A DNA stretch of 64,000 bases from Mugil cephalus (lineage: Eukaryota > Chordata > Actinopteri > Mugiliformes > Mugilidae), in assembly GCF_022458985.1 (NCBI RefSeq), contig NC_061771.1:11224501-11288500 (forward strand). The letters are read 5' to 3'. This document shows positions 37,501-49,900 of the stretch, one piece after another. A program made the translations under genes and the position numbers. Below the pieces are notes generated by a model. It saw nothing but the letters and a program-made list of their open reading frames with translations, was not told the DNA's origin and ran no database searches. Each line of letters starts with the position of its first letter. The first letter of the stretch is position 1.

Positions 37501-38269
37501 CCCATACATTGACCATCCCCCACTAGCAGAGTACTTGGAGCTGGAAGCTGGAAAATGCTTGTCCTTTATCTCTTTTTACCTGTTTATTTAAATATTCTTT
37601 GAGGTCAACAAATGTTTATGTTTTTGGTTAAACTGAGTCACTGTATCATGTAAACAGAGAGAGAAAAAGCAGTATCGGCTCCAAATATTGGCTCTATTAT
37701 ATGCCCATTTTTGTCAGCGGGCTAGACTTAATAACAGGAACATTATAGACAAACAATAATACTATGAATAACGTGAAAGGGGATTTAGTGCAGGGCTGTA
37801 GTAGAAGAATGCATTCATTTTCACCGGTGTGCCTAATGTTGTAAGTTATTTATAGTTTTATCAATGAATCTTTTAGTGGTGCATTGAGCACATATGATGC
37901 TGTGCACGTCCTCCATCTCATTGTCCTTCACTGCATTGTCCTATACCTTGAACCCAACAGCTGTCCAAACATTAATCTATAACACAGCCTTCATTATTTT
38001 TGAGTAAAAATGAGAAAACTTTAAAACTAGTCTGGTGCAAATAGGTACCATGAGCACTTCACATCTTGCTGTGTGCTACCCTTTCTTGTCTATCTACTGG
38101 AGTGTTGCCAGTAGAAAATAAAAGTTCTTCCTCCAACTCTATAACTGATGATACAGATGTTAATACTGGCATCCCAAACTTCACACAGGAGTAAATGTGT
38201 CGGAGTGGTGAGATCATACTCACCTACGATGACGGCAGCCGACAGCAGGATCACAACGTTCCAAATCAT
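28577..38269 (-). CDS. type I membrane protein with cysteine-poor Ig-like ectodomain and proline-rich tail
   Basis: Thirteen minus-strand exons: 38269-38224, 36175-36028, 35907-35850, 35473-35392, 34209-34094, 33993-33825, 32960-32830, 32202-32101, 31929-31900, 31742-31680, 31527-31393, 30427-30308, 28696-28577, giving 439 residues. Residues 1-15 are a signal peptide. Two Ig-like units follow: about 17-111 (motif YEDQGTY at 87-93) and about 112-206 (motif DEGRY at 184-188). The first has no cysteine and the second only C119, so the usual Ig disulfide is absent. N-glycosylation sites are N147 and N181. A short membrane segment at about 215-232 runs into CCCC (231-234) and RKKIFKKK, a likely palmitoylation and stop-transfer site. 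Residues 251-439 are a Pro/Gly/Tyr-rich cytoplasmic tail with GPVGPVGPVGP, NPPPPSG and YPPPNPSYPP. The tail comes from six exons whose lengths are all multiples of three. Not recognised by name; an adhesion or immune-type receptor is an inference. The exon 5 acceptor (TCAAG) is the least certain junction. Confidence 0.8.
29700..29770. mobile_element. SINE-tail fragment in Ig-like gene intron
   Basis: TAAAGTGCTTTGAATACCAA followed by CCCATTTACCATC is the tail type of the teleost tRNA-derived SINE seen more fully at 35531-35700. Confidence 0.45.
31120..31180. mobile_element. LINE 3'-end fragment in Ig-like gene intron
   Basis: TAGATAGATTACTTTATTCA followed by TCCCCGAAGGCAAAT is the characteristic 3' end of fish Rex1/L2-type LINEs, here inverted and reduced to about 50 bases. 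Confidence 0.5.
35286..35316. repeat. perfect 12-bp inverted repeat in Ig-like gene intron
   Basis: GTTGATTAAACT (35286-35297) and its exact complement (35305-35316) with a 7-base spacer, 76 bases beyond the exon ending at 35392, in the minus-strand sense of the transcript. Confidence 0.8.
35531..35700 (+). mobile_element. tRNA-derived SINE in Ig-like gene intron
   Basis: A pol III A-box-like stretch (TGTGGCTCTGTAGACAGAGC) and a B-box (GGTTCGACCCCC, 35561-35572) are followed by CATGGGCAACACACTGAG and the tail ATGCAAGTCAATGTAC. This is a common teleost SINE plan. It sits in the intron between exons 3 and 4. Confidence 0.65.
36319..37056. mobile_element. hAT element with intact 8-bp target duplication, in intron 1 of the Ig-like gene
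   Basis: The ends GGCTGGGCGGCATTCC (left) and ATACCGCCCAGCCCTA (right) are inverse copies. The exact 8-bp direct repeat ATGGCTGC lies at 36311-36318 and 37057-37064. Length is 738 bp and no transposase frame is seen. Confidence 0.88.
37330..37735. mobile_element. hAT-type repeat with GATATATTGACCGATAT core
   Basis: Contains ATCGACCGATATATTGACCG and later AGTATCGGCTCCAAATATTG, a palindromic pattern of a common fish DNA repeat. Ends are approximate. Confidence 0.45.
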
Positions 38270-38769
38270 CTGCAAACAAGTCAGTGAAATTCTGTTAAAG
38301 ATTTAATCAACTATGACATCACCACAGAGCAAGCACTCCTTGTGAGTCATGCTCAGCCTGTCTCTCCTAACAACCCATTGTGGTCGCCACCACCACAACT
38401 ACAGCAGTGGTCGCGGACCGACTGGGAGCAAATGCAAGGGCATGTGTGGGGAGCTCCAAGGCTCCATGAGACAGCTCTCCACTGTGCCGCTGTGCAACGT
38501 TTCACGGGACCAGAAGTGGTGGTTGGTTTCGTTGCCTCTCCACTGCCGTTAGCAAGGATGTCGGCCTGTATGATGCACAACTGTGGTGACTGAACTACAT
38601 CAGTAACAATAGCAAATAAATATATAATGTGCTTCAAACAGACTCATTGCAAGCTCTAGATTAGAACAGTGATGCTCAAAGGAATTCAGTGTTTAATAGA
38701 AACTATAACTTCCATGAACCACTGTTCGCTGGATGATGTCTTGCCTGCATAACATCATTGGACTTGTGT

Positions 38770-39605
38770 GTACTGTCCTACTAAAATCAGTGAGGTCCTG
38801 GACAAATGGTACCTGTATTTATGTGGCCTGCACAGATACCGATACCAGCATCGAATATTTGTCCAATTCTGCGCACATGTACTACCACTTCATGCAAGTG
38901 GTCTGATACAACACCCAATACCACTTCACATCAATTCAAGCCACGCTTCTGGATAACACCACAAATATGATTAAAGGCAAGAGTCACAAGCCTGCCGCGT
39001 GTCGCAAACTCCCTCCAGCTCCCTAGTGATAAAGGCACCCTGGCACAGAAGCCGCACCAACACAGCTGATACAGCAGCATCCAGACATAAAATGCTATGT
39101 TTTAAACATTCCGCCTTAGCCTACTCCCGTCCAGATGATATTATCTGGAAGATATTTGGGTGAAACTCAACCAGCCAATAAAAATACTCCAACAGGAAGT
39201 ATCAGCCTGCTGGAAAAGCACATACTATACGTTCTCTCATGGAGCAGATGGGGGCAATATTCTCGTCCGAGCACAAGATCCCTGTCAATCTTCCTGCTCC
39301 CCTCTGAAAAAGAAGCAACATTTGCTACTGCCCTGACATCAGACTTCATTCCTGCTGCGAATGTGCTTCTAAGATTTCGACCAAAGATGGCATAATCATG
39401 TTTAAGAAAAATATACAGTTGGATATCCAGATAAGTAACATCAATTTAAAGCTATTGCCACAGAATAGACAATATCTTCTAGAAATAAACCACATTTTCA
39501 AAGTAATTTTAAGAAATGTAAAGACCTTATTAATTTACTTGTATCAGTAAGTACTCAATTATAAGTACTTGTATACTGTAAAAGCAGTATTGGTACATCC
39601 CTATT
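38770..39605. mobile_element. probable DNA-element relic
   Basis: The right end AGTATTGGTACATCCCTATT and the left part with AGATACCGATACCAGCATCG resemble the two ends of a fish hAT-type repeat. No transposase remains. Boundaries are uncertain. Confidence 0.35.
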
Positions 39606-42600
39606 CATTAGCTTATTGAAGCTAGTCAGTTTTTCTGTCTCATGTATATCAACCAATCATCCAAGGGATGCTACAAAGACATTTGATGTCTGGCTCTTGG
39701 CACCAATACACCAAACCAACATCAAAAATCACCTCATGTCACCAAAACCAGCCATGGACAAAACGTTGGTCTTGAACACACCACAAAGTCTACGACTTTG
39801 AGAGGTTAGTTTCATTGTAGTCTATTGAACTCTTCTATGGTCGAGCCAGGCTCAGATGTTCATCAACAAGTCGATGTCACTGACTTATTTTTCATGGAGA
39901 GATGGACAGATGCAGTCTAAGAAATTTACAATGTTTTCCTAACAATAAATTCTGGGTAACAAAGACTTCAAATTGCATCCTCTAGAAAAAGAAAAGGAGG
40001 ACAACTGCAGAAAAGTTAGAGATAAATAAAAAGTTCGGGCTATAGCAAGACAGACACGACTAAATTATGGGAAAACACTTAATACACTTAAATGAATCAC
40101 AGACATGTTCTCAGCTTTGAGATAAATTAAAAGTGTGCCAGGGATAAGAAGATGAATATGTAATGTAATGTATGTAATCTAGTGGTAGAACAGTGGAACT
40201 ACATTTAGAACCCATTAAGAGAGATGTAATTTAACAGACACTTTAAATAATCAGTGTGACAAGTATATAAAAAGACATAATATAAAAGACAACCTGAAAA
40301 GAAAAGATGAAGTACACCACTATTGCTTTTTTTGTATTATTGGAGGATTTTGAGAACCATGCATTTTCAAAGAGCCTTAATCTGATTTGTCCAACACACT
40401 TTCTGAAAAACATACTGATGGATTTATGCCGTGATTTAAAACTCTTGTTAGAGCGAGAGACAAACTGCACCAAAGCCGTCCCAGTGCACATCTAGTTGAG
40501 TCCACCCTGAGTTGTTTGTCCACTGGAACATTTCAGCGAGTTTAGAGAGCTGCATTTCACAGTCGACACCAAGCAGAATCATCCTGGCTGTGTCAGATGA
40601 AATCATTTCTCTGGCCTCAGTTTACATGCAGTTCCCAAACAGACATCACCAACGAGCCCAAAATAAACGAGGAATTCAGGCCATTGCTGGATTCCCAAAC
40701 ATAATTTGGAGCCACAGATTGCGCCCACATCACAATAAAACCACACAATGAGTTCAGTTACGTGATTTTATTCAATCAATTCACAACTAACGTGAGATGC
40801 AACTACGTCTCTATTAAATGTTGCGGGAGGAACGGACTTCATGATAAGCCTCAAAAACCCATTAAAACAAGATCGAAGATCATACAGAGTTTTTAATTTC
40901 ATTTTTTATTTAAATCTGTTTCGGTGACTCGCTTATTTGCAATAAAGTATTTGCAATGTTGGTCAGATGGTCCTTTATTTAATTTATGGATTTGTTGGTG
41001 TCTCAACGATTTAACCCCAACTCCCTCGGCTCCTCCACCGCTTCCGGCTCTGGAGCGGAAAGCACAGGTAGGACTGGCCCTCTTCGCCATGATTTTGGTG
41101 AGGGTAAAAAATCCCTTCACGCATTCTTAAATTATTATAATCCTAATACCAGTGGAACTACTGATGCTCTAACGACCCATTATCATCCAGAGGCTCCAGT
41201 CTCAAGGTCTGAACTGGGTTGAAACTTGTTGGGGACAGAGGTTAAGACTGTGTTGTAGACTGATGGCAGATTAAATCTCAGTCCGCCTCCTCTGTTTAGA
41301 GAAGGTTTCTCAAATCTGACATAGATGGCTTCCTTTACTCCTCTTTCAACCCATCTGTCTCCTCTGGCTAGGAGTTGGACATTGTTATCTTCAAAAAAGT
41401 GTATCCTTTAGGTGGAGTTGGGCCGATGAGTCGTTTCCTGATGAGATGGCACTCCTGTGTCGGGACATGTGTTTGTGGAGGGGTTGTTTTGTTTCCCCAG
41501 TGTAAAAAAGTCTGTATATTCTTCCCTTTTTTTACATCACAGATACACTGGAGGTTCGCAACTTAAGTTCTCCTGTTATAGTCTAATTAAGGCAATAATT
41601 GGTTTTTTTCACGTGCATGTAAACGCACTGAAGGGCAATGTGTAAAATCTAGTTTTAAAAACCTTTCTCCTTTCATCCCTGAATTTTCCTCGCTACTATT
41701 GCCTTAGGCCCTCTTCAGACCTCAAGTATAACATCCATCCCATTACATTACATTAAGTGATCAGCATAAAGTACAGGTGTGAACACATTGCACAGTCTGC
41801 AACACATCTTGTCGCATTCCTTTGGTAGCGAGAACATATAACGAGTCCTGAGTCACATTTTGACCTCCCTCGCAAAAAGGTTATCTTCTGTAAATAGAGT
41901 TCTGTCTCATTCGTTCAGGAAAAAAAACACCAACCCCTATTATAATTGACCGCTGGAAAAGGAAAAAGCCTCTTAAGCAATGTCTGTTTCATTAGTAATG
42001 AGAGGCTTTTAAAGATTATGACCTAGTAACTAACCAAACAATATATAAATCTAATGAAGGATTAACAAATGAAAGCATTTAACACGAGTAGATAGTTTGT
42101 GATTCTGTCAGTAATGTATCAGCATGCAGTTATTATTGGAGCTGAGTAGAGTTAAGTTACACATCTCCTCAATCACTGATGTCTTGGATTAACTTTATTA
42201 CAGAAGACTACGGTGCACATGGAAGCTTCCAGGGTTAGAGAACTGGCGTGTGTGTTTCTTTTCTGAATGAATGAGACCAAACTCTGCTGAGTAGGAGGTC
42301 TCCAACGTGACACATTGTGCGTTGACACCACCAAAGGAATGTGGTCACATGCGACAGATGTCAATCAGGACACCTCCGAATGTGCTCAGAGATCAGATCT
42401 CAATGCGTCCTGTTCACACCTGTACTTTACACTGGTATTTTCAGATTCCCGAGGAAAGACGTTGATATGAGATCTGAACGGGGCCTCGGGCGCTGACTGG
42501 TTGACACTGGGAAGTCGCATTTTGATGCATAATAAATAAATCAGTGCATTTAATCGCACTTATTATCGAAAATGGAAACGAAGCGTTCCATCAGTGTGCA

Positions 42601-43819
42601 TCGATGGCACCGCTGTCTGGGCTGGGTAATCCAGTGAGAAAAAATATCTAGCTCGACCATTGCCAAGCAATGTATGGTGGCCAGCCTTCATGGCAACAAT
42701 TGCCCTCCCCTCACTGCCGATATTTCGGGCATGACATGGAAGCCTCCCAGGCCGCAGCCATGGGTGGGGGAGGCGACCCCGGCAACCAGAGATGAAAACA
42801 AAGAGCGCAGGCACCGGGTTTGCTGTTTTTAGCCCTGTGTCTGGATTAAGGCAGGCTGAACGCTAAGTGCTGCTCTCATAAAAGAACGAGGTGTGGTCGC
42901 CGGCACAAAAGGAATCTGTGCCCAATTCTTTCATGCCACAACCTCACACATTCCCGCTCGGCACAGGCTGCACTGGAGGAAGAACCGGTCAGAAGAGAAT
43001 AAACTACATAAGGGCTTCAGTAAACAACACTCTCAAACTCCTGCTTCGTGTGTTTTACAAACCAGAGCAGCAGACCCCTAGAGACGGATAGCGGCAGAGT
43101 AATGTGCGCTCCTAGTGCCTGGTGCACGTTGGGCTCATGAAAAACCTTTGCACGCGTCTGCACGGCGGGAGCAAAACGCACTAAGTTTATTTCCAATTCA
43201 CGGGGACTTATTTTATAGTTGCCGAAAATCGTGCCGTCTTATAGCGGTTATTTCTCTCATGCTGATTGCCCCCTTTCCGGTCACTTGCGCTCTGATTTGT
43301 TCTGAACATACTGTACCATGCAAAACAATTTGGCAGCGTTGCAAAACTGAACATGCAAATACAAAGGTGACGGTAAGTAGTTGACCACTTACCTTATAAT
43401 GTGCACCAGTGCGCGTGTGGAACTCCTTCCACGGTGATAGCGGGATTTGACTGTCACAGACACCAGACACCAGACACTAGACCCGATGGACAGATCGCAC
43501 TCTGGATGGAGACGAGTGGGGGCGCGGCCAAGAATTGTGCAACCCTCTGGATAGGGTGGGAAATACAGTTAACATATATGTGATATATGTATATATTTGA
43601 AAAACAAGTAGGGGTAAAATAAACCGTGAGCATGCATGCAACATGCACCGATGAAAACATCAAGCATCATAAAATTATGTTTATCGTCGTCATTTTCTAC
43701 CTCCCTCTCACCTGAACTGTTCCTGGAAAGTGCAGATGATAAAAACACGCCGAGAGTTCGTGCTTGTTGTCGGACCACCGTCGCTAGATGGCGCTGGGGC
43801 AGCGTATGCTCCGGTGGCC

Positions 43820-44335
43820 CCTGGGGTGGCGATACGGAGGATTTTGGTATCGATCCGATACCAAATAAATACAGGACTAGTATCGTGTATACCGATACGT
43901 TCACTTGTAACGTCATGTTCATTGAATAACTTGATGATTATGATTATGATAAAATGCAGGCAAACAACCCTGTTTTTCTTAATTAATTACAATAATTCCC
44001 CTTTTACTACGCACAATTGTTTTAGAAAAAAAGTGATAAGTGCAAAATAAGAAAAAGGAACAATGTAACGAAACTATAAATAGAACAATGTAAACAACAC
44101 AGTCAGTTGAACAAAATGAGTAAACAAAAGCAACAGCGTAATAATAAAGCTGTGCGATGCTGCTGTGATGTTAGGATTTGTTTTGTGTTGAGCTCAGCCC
44201 ATATCGCGCGTTTTACTACAGGTGGAGATGGAGAAACACAGACTTGGAGAGAAGCTGCGCTCGATCCGATACCGATAATGGCCCTGGTATCGGTACTATC
44301 GATATTCGGATCGATACGTCCAGCCTTAGCGGCCA
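43820..44335. mobile_element. hAT-type repeat with TATCGATACC palindromes
   Basis: The left part GGTATCGATCCGATACCAAA and right part CGATATTCGGATCGATACG are near-inverse copies about 430 bp apart. This pattern is typical of non-autonomous hAT elements in teleosts. I could not confirm a target duplication. Confidence 0.5.
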
Positions 44336-44754
44336 CCATGTAGGCGCTTTAACGCGTCTCCAAACAACATAGCCGAAGGCGAAAATTCGGCAGTCACTGC
44401 TCAGCATCATGTTAAGCCACAGCCTGTGTATAAAAGAATGGCATGTATGCTATAGCCTTACTAACTGAGGATTTTATTTTGAAGGTTGGGCGTGCCCCAC
44501 GAAGGATTACATTCATTAATCATTCATTTCATCTACGGTCTGTTGATGCTATAGTCTGGCAGTTAAGTGGCCATCACACTAAACATCCGCCTGTCTTCCC
44601 AGACACCACCCTTTTCTGCATTACCATATTACTATACTGAGAGTAATATATTCTGATTCAGATTCAGACAACTTTAATATACATATGTTTTGGACAGCTT
44701 GCACACTATTATACCATATATATACATAACATAGGAACAGATAAAAGTAGAATA

Positions 44755-44776
44755 AAAAAAAAAAAAAAAAAAAAAA
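44755..44776. repeat. poly(A) run
   Basis: An uninterrupted A stretch of about 22 bases, next to a CAGATTCAGACAACTTTAAT LINE-like motif. It may be a retroposon tail. Confidence 0.7.
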
Positions 44777-44984
44777 GCAGAATGGGGCATGTAAAATGCC
44801 AAGGAACTAAATAAAATAGCCAACTAAAAAGGCCTCCAGATAAAAGATTATATGGAATGTAAGAGATGAACAGCAGAGGGAATACGATACTGATGACCAG
44901 ACAGCAACAGAGAAAATTCACTGGCAAGCACATGACCAGGAGAACAAAATGTTGGTTGTTTGCCTAAGAGTTTGTTGATCACAA

Positions 44985-45495
44985 ATTCCAGTCAAGTCCC
45001 TAAACTTCACTGCTGTGGTCTTGGAACATGTCTCTATGATGTTATGCAAGCTTTTTTTCCCCCTTTTTTTTTATCTCAAAGCGTAAGGCTGAGAAACCAG
45101 CAGGACCGACTGACAAAGAGTTCAGTTTGTGGAGAAGATGAATTCTCTGTTTCGCCCACTTTACAATATCTGCAGTGTTTACATCAAATTTGAGATTCTG
45201 GTCAAACAAGGTGCCTAGATAGTTTTATGAAGCAACCATTTACCAGTTTAAAATCAACGAGCTCCTTAGGTTTGGACACATTTAAGTAATTACTGTCTCA
45301 CCATGAGACAAAATCAACAAGAGTCTCTCCATGTCCTGATTCAGGTCCTTGAAGGAAGCACAGGAGTGCAGTATCATCAGAAAATTTGATTAAGTAGCTG
45401 CCTTCTTTCACACTCCTGCATTCATCCGTATGCAGGATGAAGAGTAAGGGGGAGAGGACACACCCCTGTGGTGAACCGGTGGACAGAGCTAAGGA
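44985..45495 (-). mobile_element. LINE reverse-transcriptase relic
   Basis: The minus strand from 45487 reads STGSPQGCVLSPLLFILHTD, then IKFSDDTALLCFLQG, then LNVSKPKELVDF. These are the palm motifs of a Rex1/L2-type reverse transcriptase. An in-frame stop after VDFVSW and the missing flanks show it is dead. Confidence 0.75.
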
Positions 45496-46506
45496 GTTTG
45501 AGACACAACTATTTACAGAAACCCTCTGCTTTCTGTTAGTTTAAAAAGTCTGATGACCATAAATCAATCTAAAATCACTCATTAGTGAGTAAAAGGTGCA
45601 GCTGCATCAAGTTAAATTCTAAGGAAAAAGTCAGTGAATAAGAACCTCGCATGAGCTTGTGACTTTTCCAAATGGTTTTAGAGGCAGTAAAGAATAAAAA
45701 GCGCACTTGACTAGAATAGCCTACCATACTGTAGTCCGTAGTCCTCTTTCAACCCCCATGACATTCCTGGAAATTTCCATAAAATATTATTCTTATTATT
45801 AATATTATTGTTATATAAAATTAATTTAATAACCAGCACACTGACTAGGACCATCCTATGCATAGTTGGTATGTTCTGTGTGGGCTTCTTTCCCATCTTT
45901 CAAAGACATAGGTGTGGCTGGGACTGGTTATTTATCTTTTTATTTTAGCCCCATGACAGCAGCCTGTTCAGGCAGGGGTTTTTAGTCCAATGTCAACACG
46001 ACCCTCTGAATAGAGGGTCACAAGAATATCTGCATGTTTTATGTGTTTCAAACACATAGTTCATGACAAAAATATCCAAAATATGCTCTGTCACCATTAT
46101 TATATTTTGTTGTTCTCTTGTGTTTCTGATCTGACAGCCACCTGCATCATTTTGTCATATGCCAAATCTGGAGACTAAACCTAAACCAAAAAAAAAAACA
46201 AAAGTGAAAAGCAGTTTGAAGACACAGCTCATGAAAACACTCGTCTTCATTGTATGTGATGTGGTGTAATGAAATCTTGGTCATGAGTCTAAGTCTGAGA
46301 CAACAAACCATTTAGTTTTATTATTATTTATTTACAAACACTAACAATGTCAGAATACAGAAGAACCTGTCATATCCCAATTTAAGTAGCTTGGTTTAAA
46401 TAAAAACACAGTAAATAATAAGATGAACATTTGTCCATTTGTATTTGCATTTGTCAGACTAATACTAAAGCCTGTAGGCTACACCCAGAGTTTTACGCTG
46501 GACGTT

Positions 46507-46525
46507 GGGGGGTGGGGGGTGGGGG
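46507..46525 (+). repeat. G-run cluster with G-quadruplex potential
   Basis: Six G, T, six G, T, five G in a row, about 380 bases upstream of the stx3 start codon, on the coding strand. It may fold as a quadruplex in promoter DNA or 5' leader RNA. Confidence 0.7.
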
Positions 46526-46906
46526 TTTTATCATCCTGGACACAGTTGTCCTAATCCGCTCTTAGAGGATAGAGGCTTAGTGGGACTTCAGGTTGTGTTG
46601 ACCACTACTTGTCTAAGAGACAACTATCCAAACACCCAGGACCATTTTCTTTCTTTCCAAGTACAGTGTTAAATTATTGTTTGGATAAACACGCCTCCGT
46701 GTCTTCCGGTGGTCTTCTGGCTCTGGCAACTTTCTTCAGGTCAGACCTCTTGGAGTAACTGAAAGAGCATTTTTTTTCCACGAGGCTAATTTGGAGGCCA
46801 TCTTAATAGCTGCGTAAGCTAGAGGAAACACAGCTCTCTGAGTCCAGGGCTTTTTACTGTCATTCATCAGCTGTTTACATTTTTTGTTGTACCAACACTT
46901 CTCAAA

Positions 46907-49900
46907 ATGAAGGACCGACTGGCACAGCTCAAGGAGGTAAGTAACGTTTATTTGAACCTGGGCCAGTTATTTGTCATATTTATCCTGTGGAAGCACCTGT
47001 TGCAAGTCCAGGCCCTACCCAGCCGGTGACATCAATCTAATGCTCCAAGGAATGTATTTGACAGGGATTCTTATGAAAGAGCACACCTATCACTACTATC
47101 AATAAAACTTACTTGTAAGAAGCTCTGTAAGCCTTGTCTTTTGATCACTACTTTCATTTTTGTATATTGTGGAGGCTGTAGTTGAACACATGTTAAAATA
47201 ATCGGAGGTGCCTCAAAGGAAGACAAGGGTGCATGTGAGGTACACATCCATGTTAACCTGCGAGAGGTGTCACATGACAGTATCACACATGTAGCTGCTG
47301 ATAAACCAAAGTGCCTGCGAAGCAGAGGGTGTGGAGATTCGTGTCTATCTTTCAAATATTATCAAACTGGACTGCTCTGGGTCATGTGTGTGTTATTACA
47401 AAAATGCGTAAGGTGGTCAAAACTCCAAATTCTTAAGTTCAGAAACGATCCTCTTTTAAAACACTGGTATGTTCTTCACAAACGTGTGTATGTGTTTAAC
47501 AGAAGAGTGAGCCGGCGGGCGATGATGTTGAGGTTCCCGTTGAGAACCAGGCTTTTATGGATGATTTCTTTGCACAGGTAATAATAACACACTATGTCTG
47601 TCTGTTGCACTGCACATTTCTAAAAAAAGAAATGTCTTTGCTTACTAACTCGTGTCTGTGTGTGTGTTTGTGTGTGTGTCTCAGATTGAAGATATCCGTT
47701 CCAGCATTGACAAGATTGATGAGAGCGTCACAGAAATCAAAAAACTCTACTCCACAATCTTATCGGCCCCCACGTCTGATCAGAGTAAATGTCTCCCACG
47801 CTCAGAAACAGACGTTTGAATTATTTGCATGTCTATTACAGTCTTTCACTTCTTTATAACTTTCCTGCTTTCACCTCCTAGAAACACAGGATGATGTTGA
47901 AGCCCTCACCAACGAGATCAAAAAGTCGGCCAACAATGCAAGAAACAAACTTAAGAGTCAGTATTTATTCTTTTTAATGGGATAAAGTGGGCATAGATAA
48001 TAAATGGGAAGTGTTTTATTTTTTGATAGTATTTAGCAAGGTTGAGTACTAGTTGGTGTAAGTGGGAAAATATCTTTGTAGGAATTGTTTCAATTCAAAT
48101 TAATGTCATTTACATATTGTTATTACAATATGTAAATTGTCTTAAGATGCTTTACAAAACCCAAAGTCTAAATTCACCAGAATAAGGACTGAAGTGATGG
48201 TGGCAAGAAAAAAAACTTCCTTCAGAAATATCTCTACTCTCTCTAATCAACCAAAGATTGAAGACTGTTGAAGAGCTGTGCTCTCAATCCTACACACTGG
48301 ACATTTAAATGCTGGCAAACATGCAACTAATGAGTTTATCATTAGACATTTCATCTCTGATGGAAGAACAGATGACACACATTTGCACACGTATTCAGGG
48401 TATTGGGCAGTTTCAGTCAAGACATTATGTTGAATGAGTAGTTTATTCCAGAGTAACCACAGACTAGTTTGTGTAGTTAACTGGACTGCTTGTGTGTATC
48501 CATCAGGTATCGAACGGCAGCTTGAGTCAAACACCGATGAGAGGGCCTCAGCTGACCTCAGGATACGCAAGTCACAGGTTAGATATTAAATTCACTCTAT
48601 TTGAACTAACCTATACAATCTGTTCTACATTCAATGTTTATGTGTTCTTTAATTTCTTGATAAGGTGGAAATTCAAGTGTTGCTGATTTACTGTCAAACT
48701 CCTCTCAACATTATCACTATCCACTGTGGCTTTGTAGGGCCACAGGAAATATATATAATGTGGACTTGACACTTTTTCATTTCACTTCTTCTTTGAATGT
48801 GTGTAAACAGCTTTTGTTGCCACTGTAGGAAGCAATGCACAATGTTATACATTATATATTGTTGGTGTATTTTATGTGGAAAACTTGTTTTTAAATGACA
48901 TTAATTAAAGCCTTTGTCATGTTCTAAATTGTGTGTCTTTCCCCACAGCACGCAATCCTGGCCAAGAAGTTTGTAGAGGTGATGACAAAGTACAATGAGG
49001 CTCAGGTTGACTTCAGAGATAAGAGCAAAGGACGAATCGCAAGACAGCTGGAGATCAGTGAGTTCCAGTTGACTGTTTTGTGAAACTTTGACATGGACTC
49101 AGGTTAAGGAGTCAGCACTGACAGTTTATCATCTTTATCAGACACGGCTTCTACTTAGTACTACTTCTAACTGATATATTACAACATGCAACAGTGCACA
49201 TTTTCACATGCCATTGTTTCATATTTTTTTATTGAATTCATATATTTTACATCAGAGCCTATTGAAAGCTCCATATAAGGGTGTATTGTACATGTGTGTT
49301 GTTTTCATTAGAAATGATGAACAACAGCCTATGAAAACTGAAAGGGTCGGGATACATCTGCAGACAGCACTCTACAGTATACTGTATATTATAAGAGAAT
49401 GGCATTAAGACACCAGTATAATAATAATACTAATAATCTGTTACCGTGTAATCACAGCGGGGAAAGCAACAACTGACGATGAACTAGAAGAGATGCTGGA
49501 AGGAGGCAACGCTGCTGTCTTCACTGCTGGGGTAAGGCCGTGAGGATGTGCACGTGACTCAACATAACACTATGAAAAATAACACAACCACAGCTCAAAC
49601 AATTAGAGAGTCAGTCGTTGGTAAATTAATGGAAATCCATTTCTATCATCAGTTAATCTGAGCTTTTCAAATGGTGGAATTTTCTACTTTTCTTTGTCAG
49701 AGTCGTAGAAACTGGACGGTCTCACATTATTATCTCACATTATATGGTCAGATCGATCAGGAACTAAAATAGCAAACCATGCACATTTAGGGTGTATGGA
49801 ACTTAATTACTCTGAAGGACTGTGTAAACAGCATTGCACAATGCACTCAACTGCTTTATAAAGGGGCCATTATAAACCATTATGAGTAATCTTGTCATTT

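Larger units (their letters stand above)
38270..46906. other. 8.6-kb region between the Ig-like gene and stx3
   Basis: No coding exon supported. The start codon of the Ig-like gene follows an acceptor (TTTGCAG) directly, so its noncoding first exon should lie somewhere here. Repeats inside are listed separately. The 42.4-43.5 kb part has more CpG than its flanks and could hold a promoter, but nothing proves it. Confidence 0.45.

Noticed and set aside
42563-42814. 83-codon open frame on the minus strand in a CpG-richer stretch
   Set aside because: No recognisable domain, no splice-bounded partner exons and no matching family. It looks like chance openness in GC-richer DNA, though it could overlap a leader exon or promoter.
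44103-44343. Overlapping open frames on both strands near 44.2 kb
   Set aside because: They fall in a palindromic hAT-type repeat; inverse symmetry makes both strands look open.
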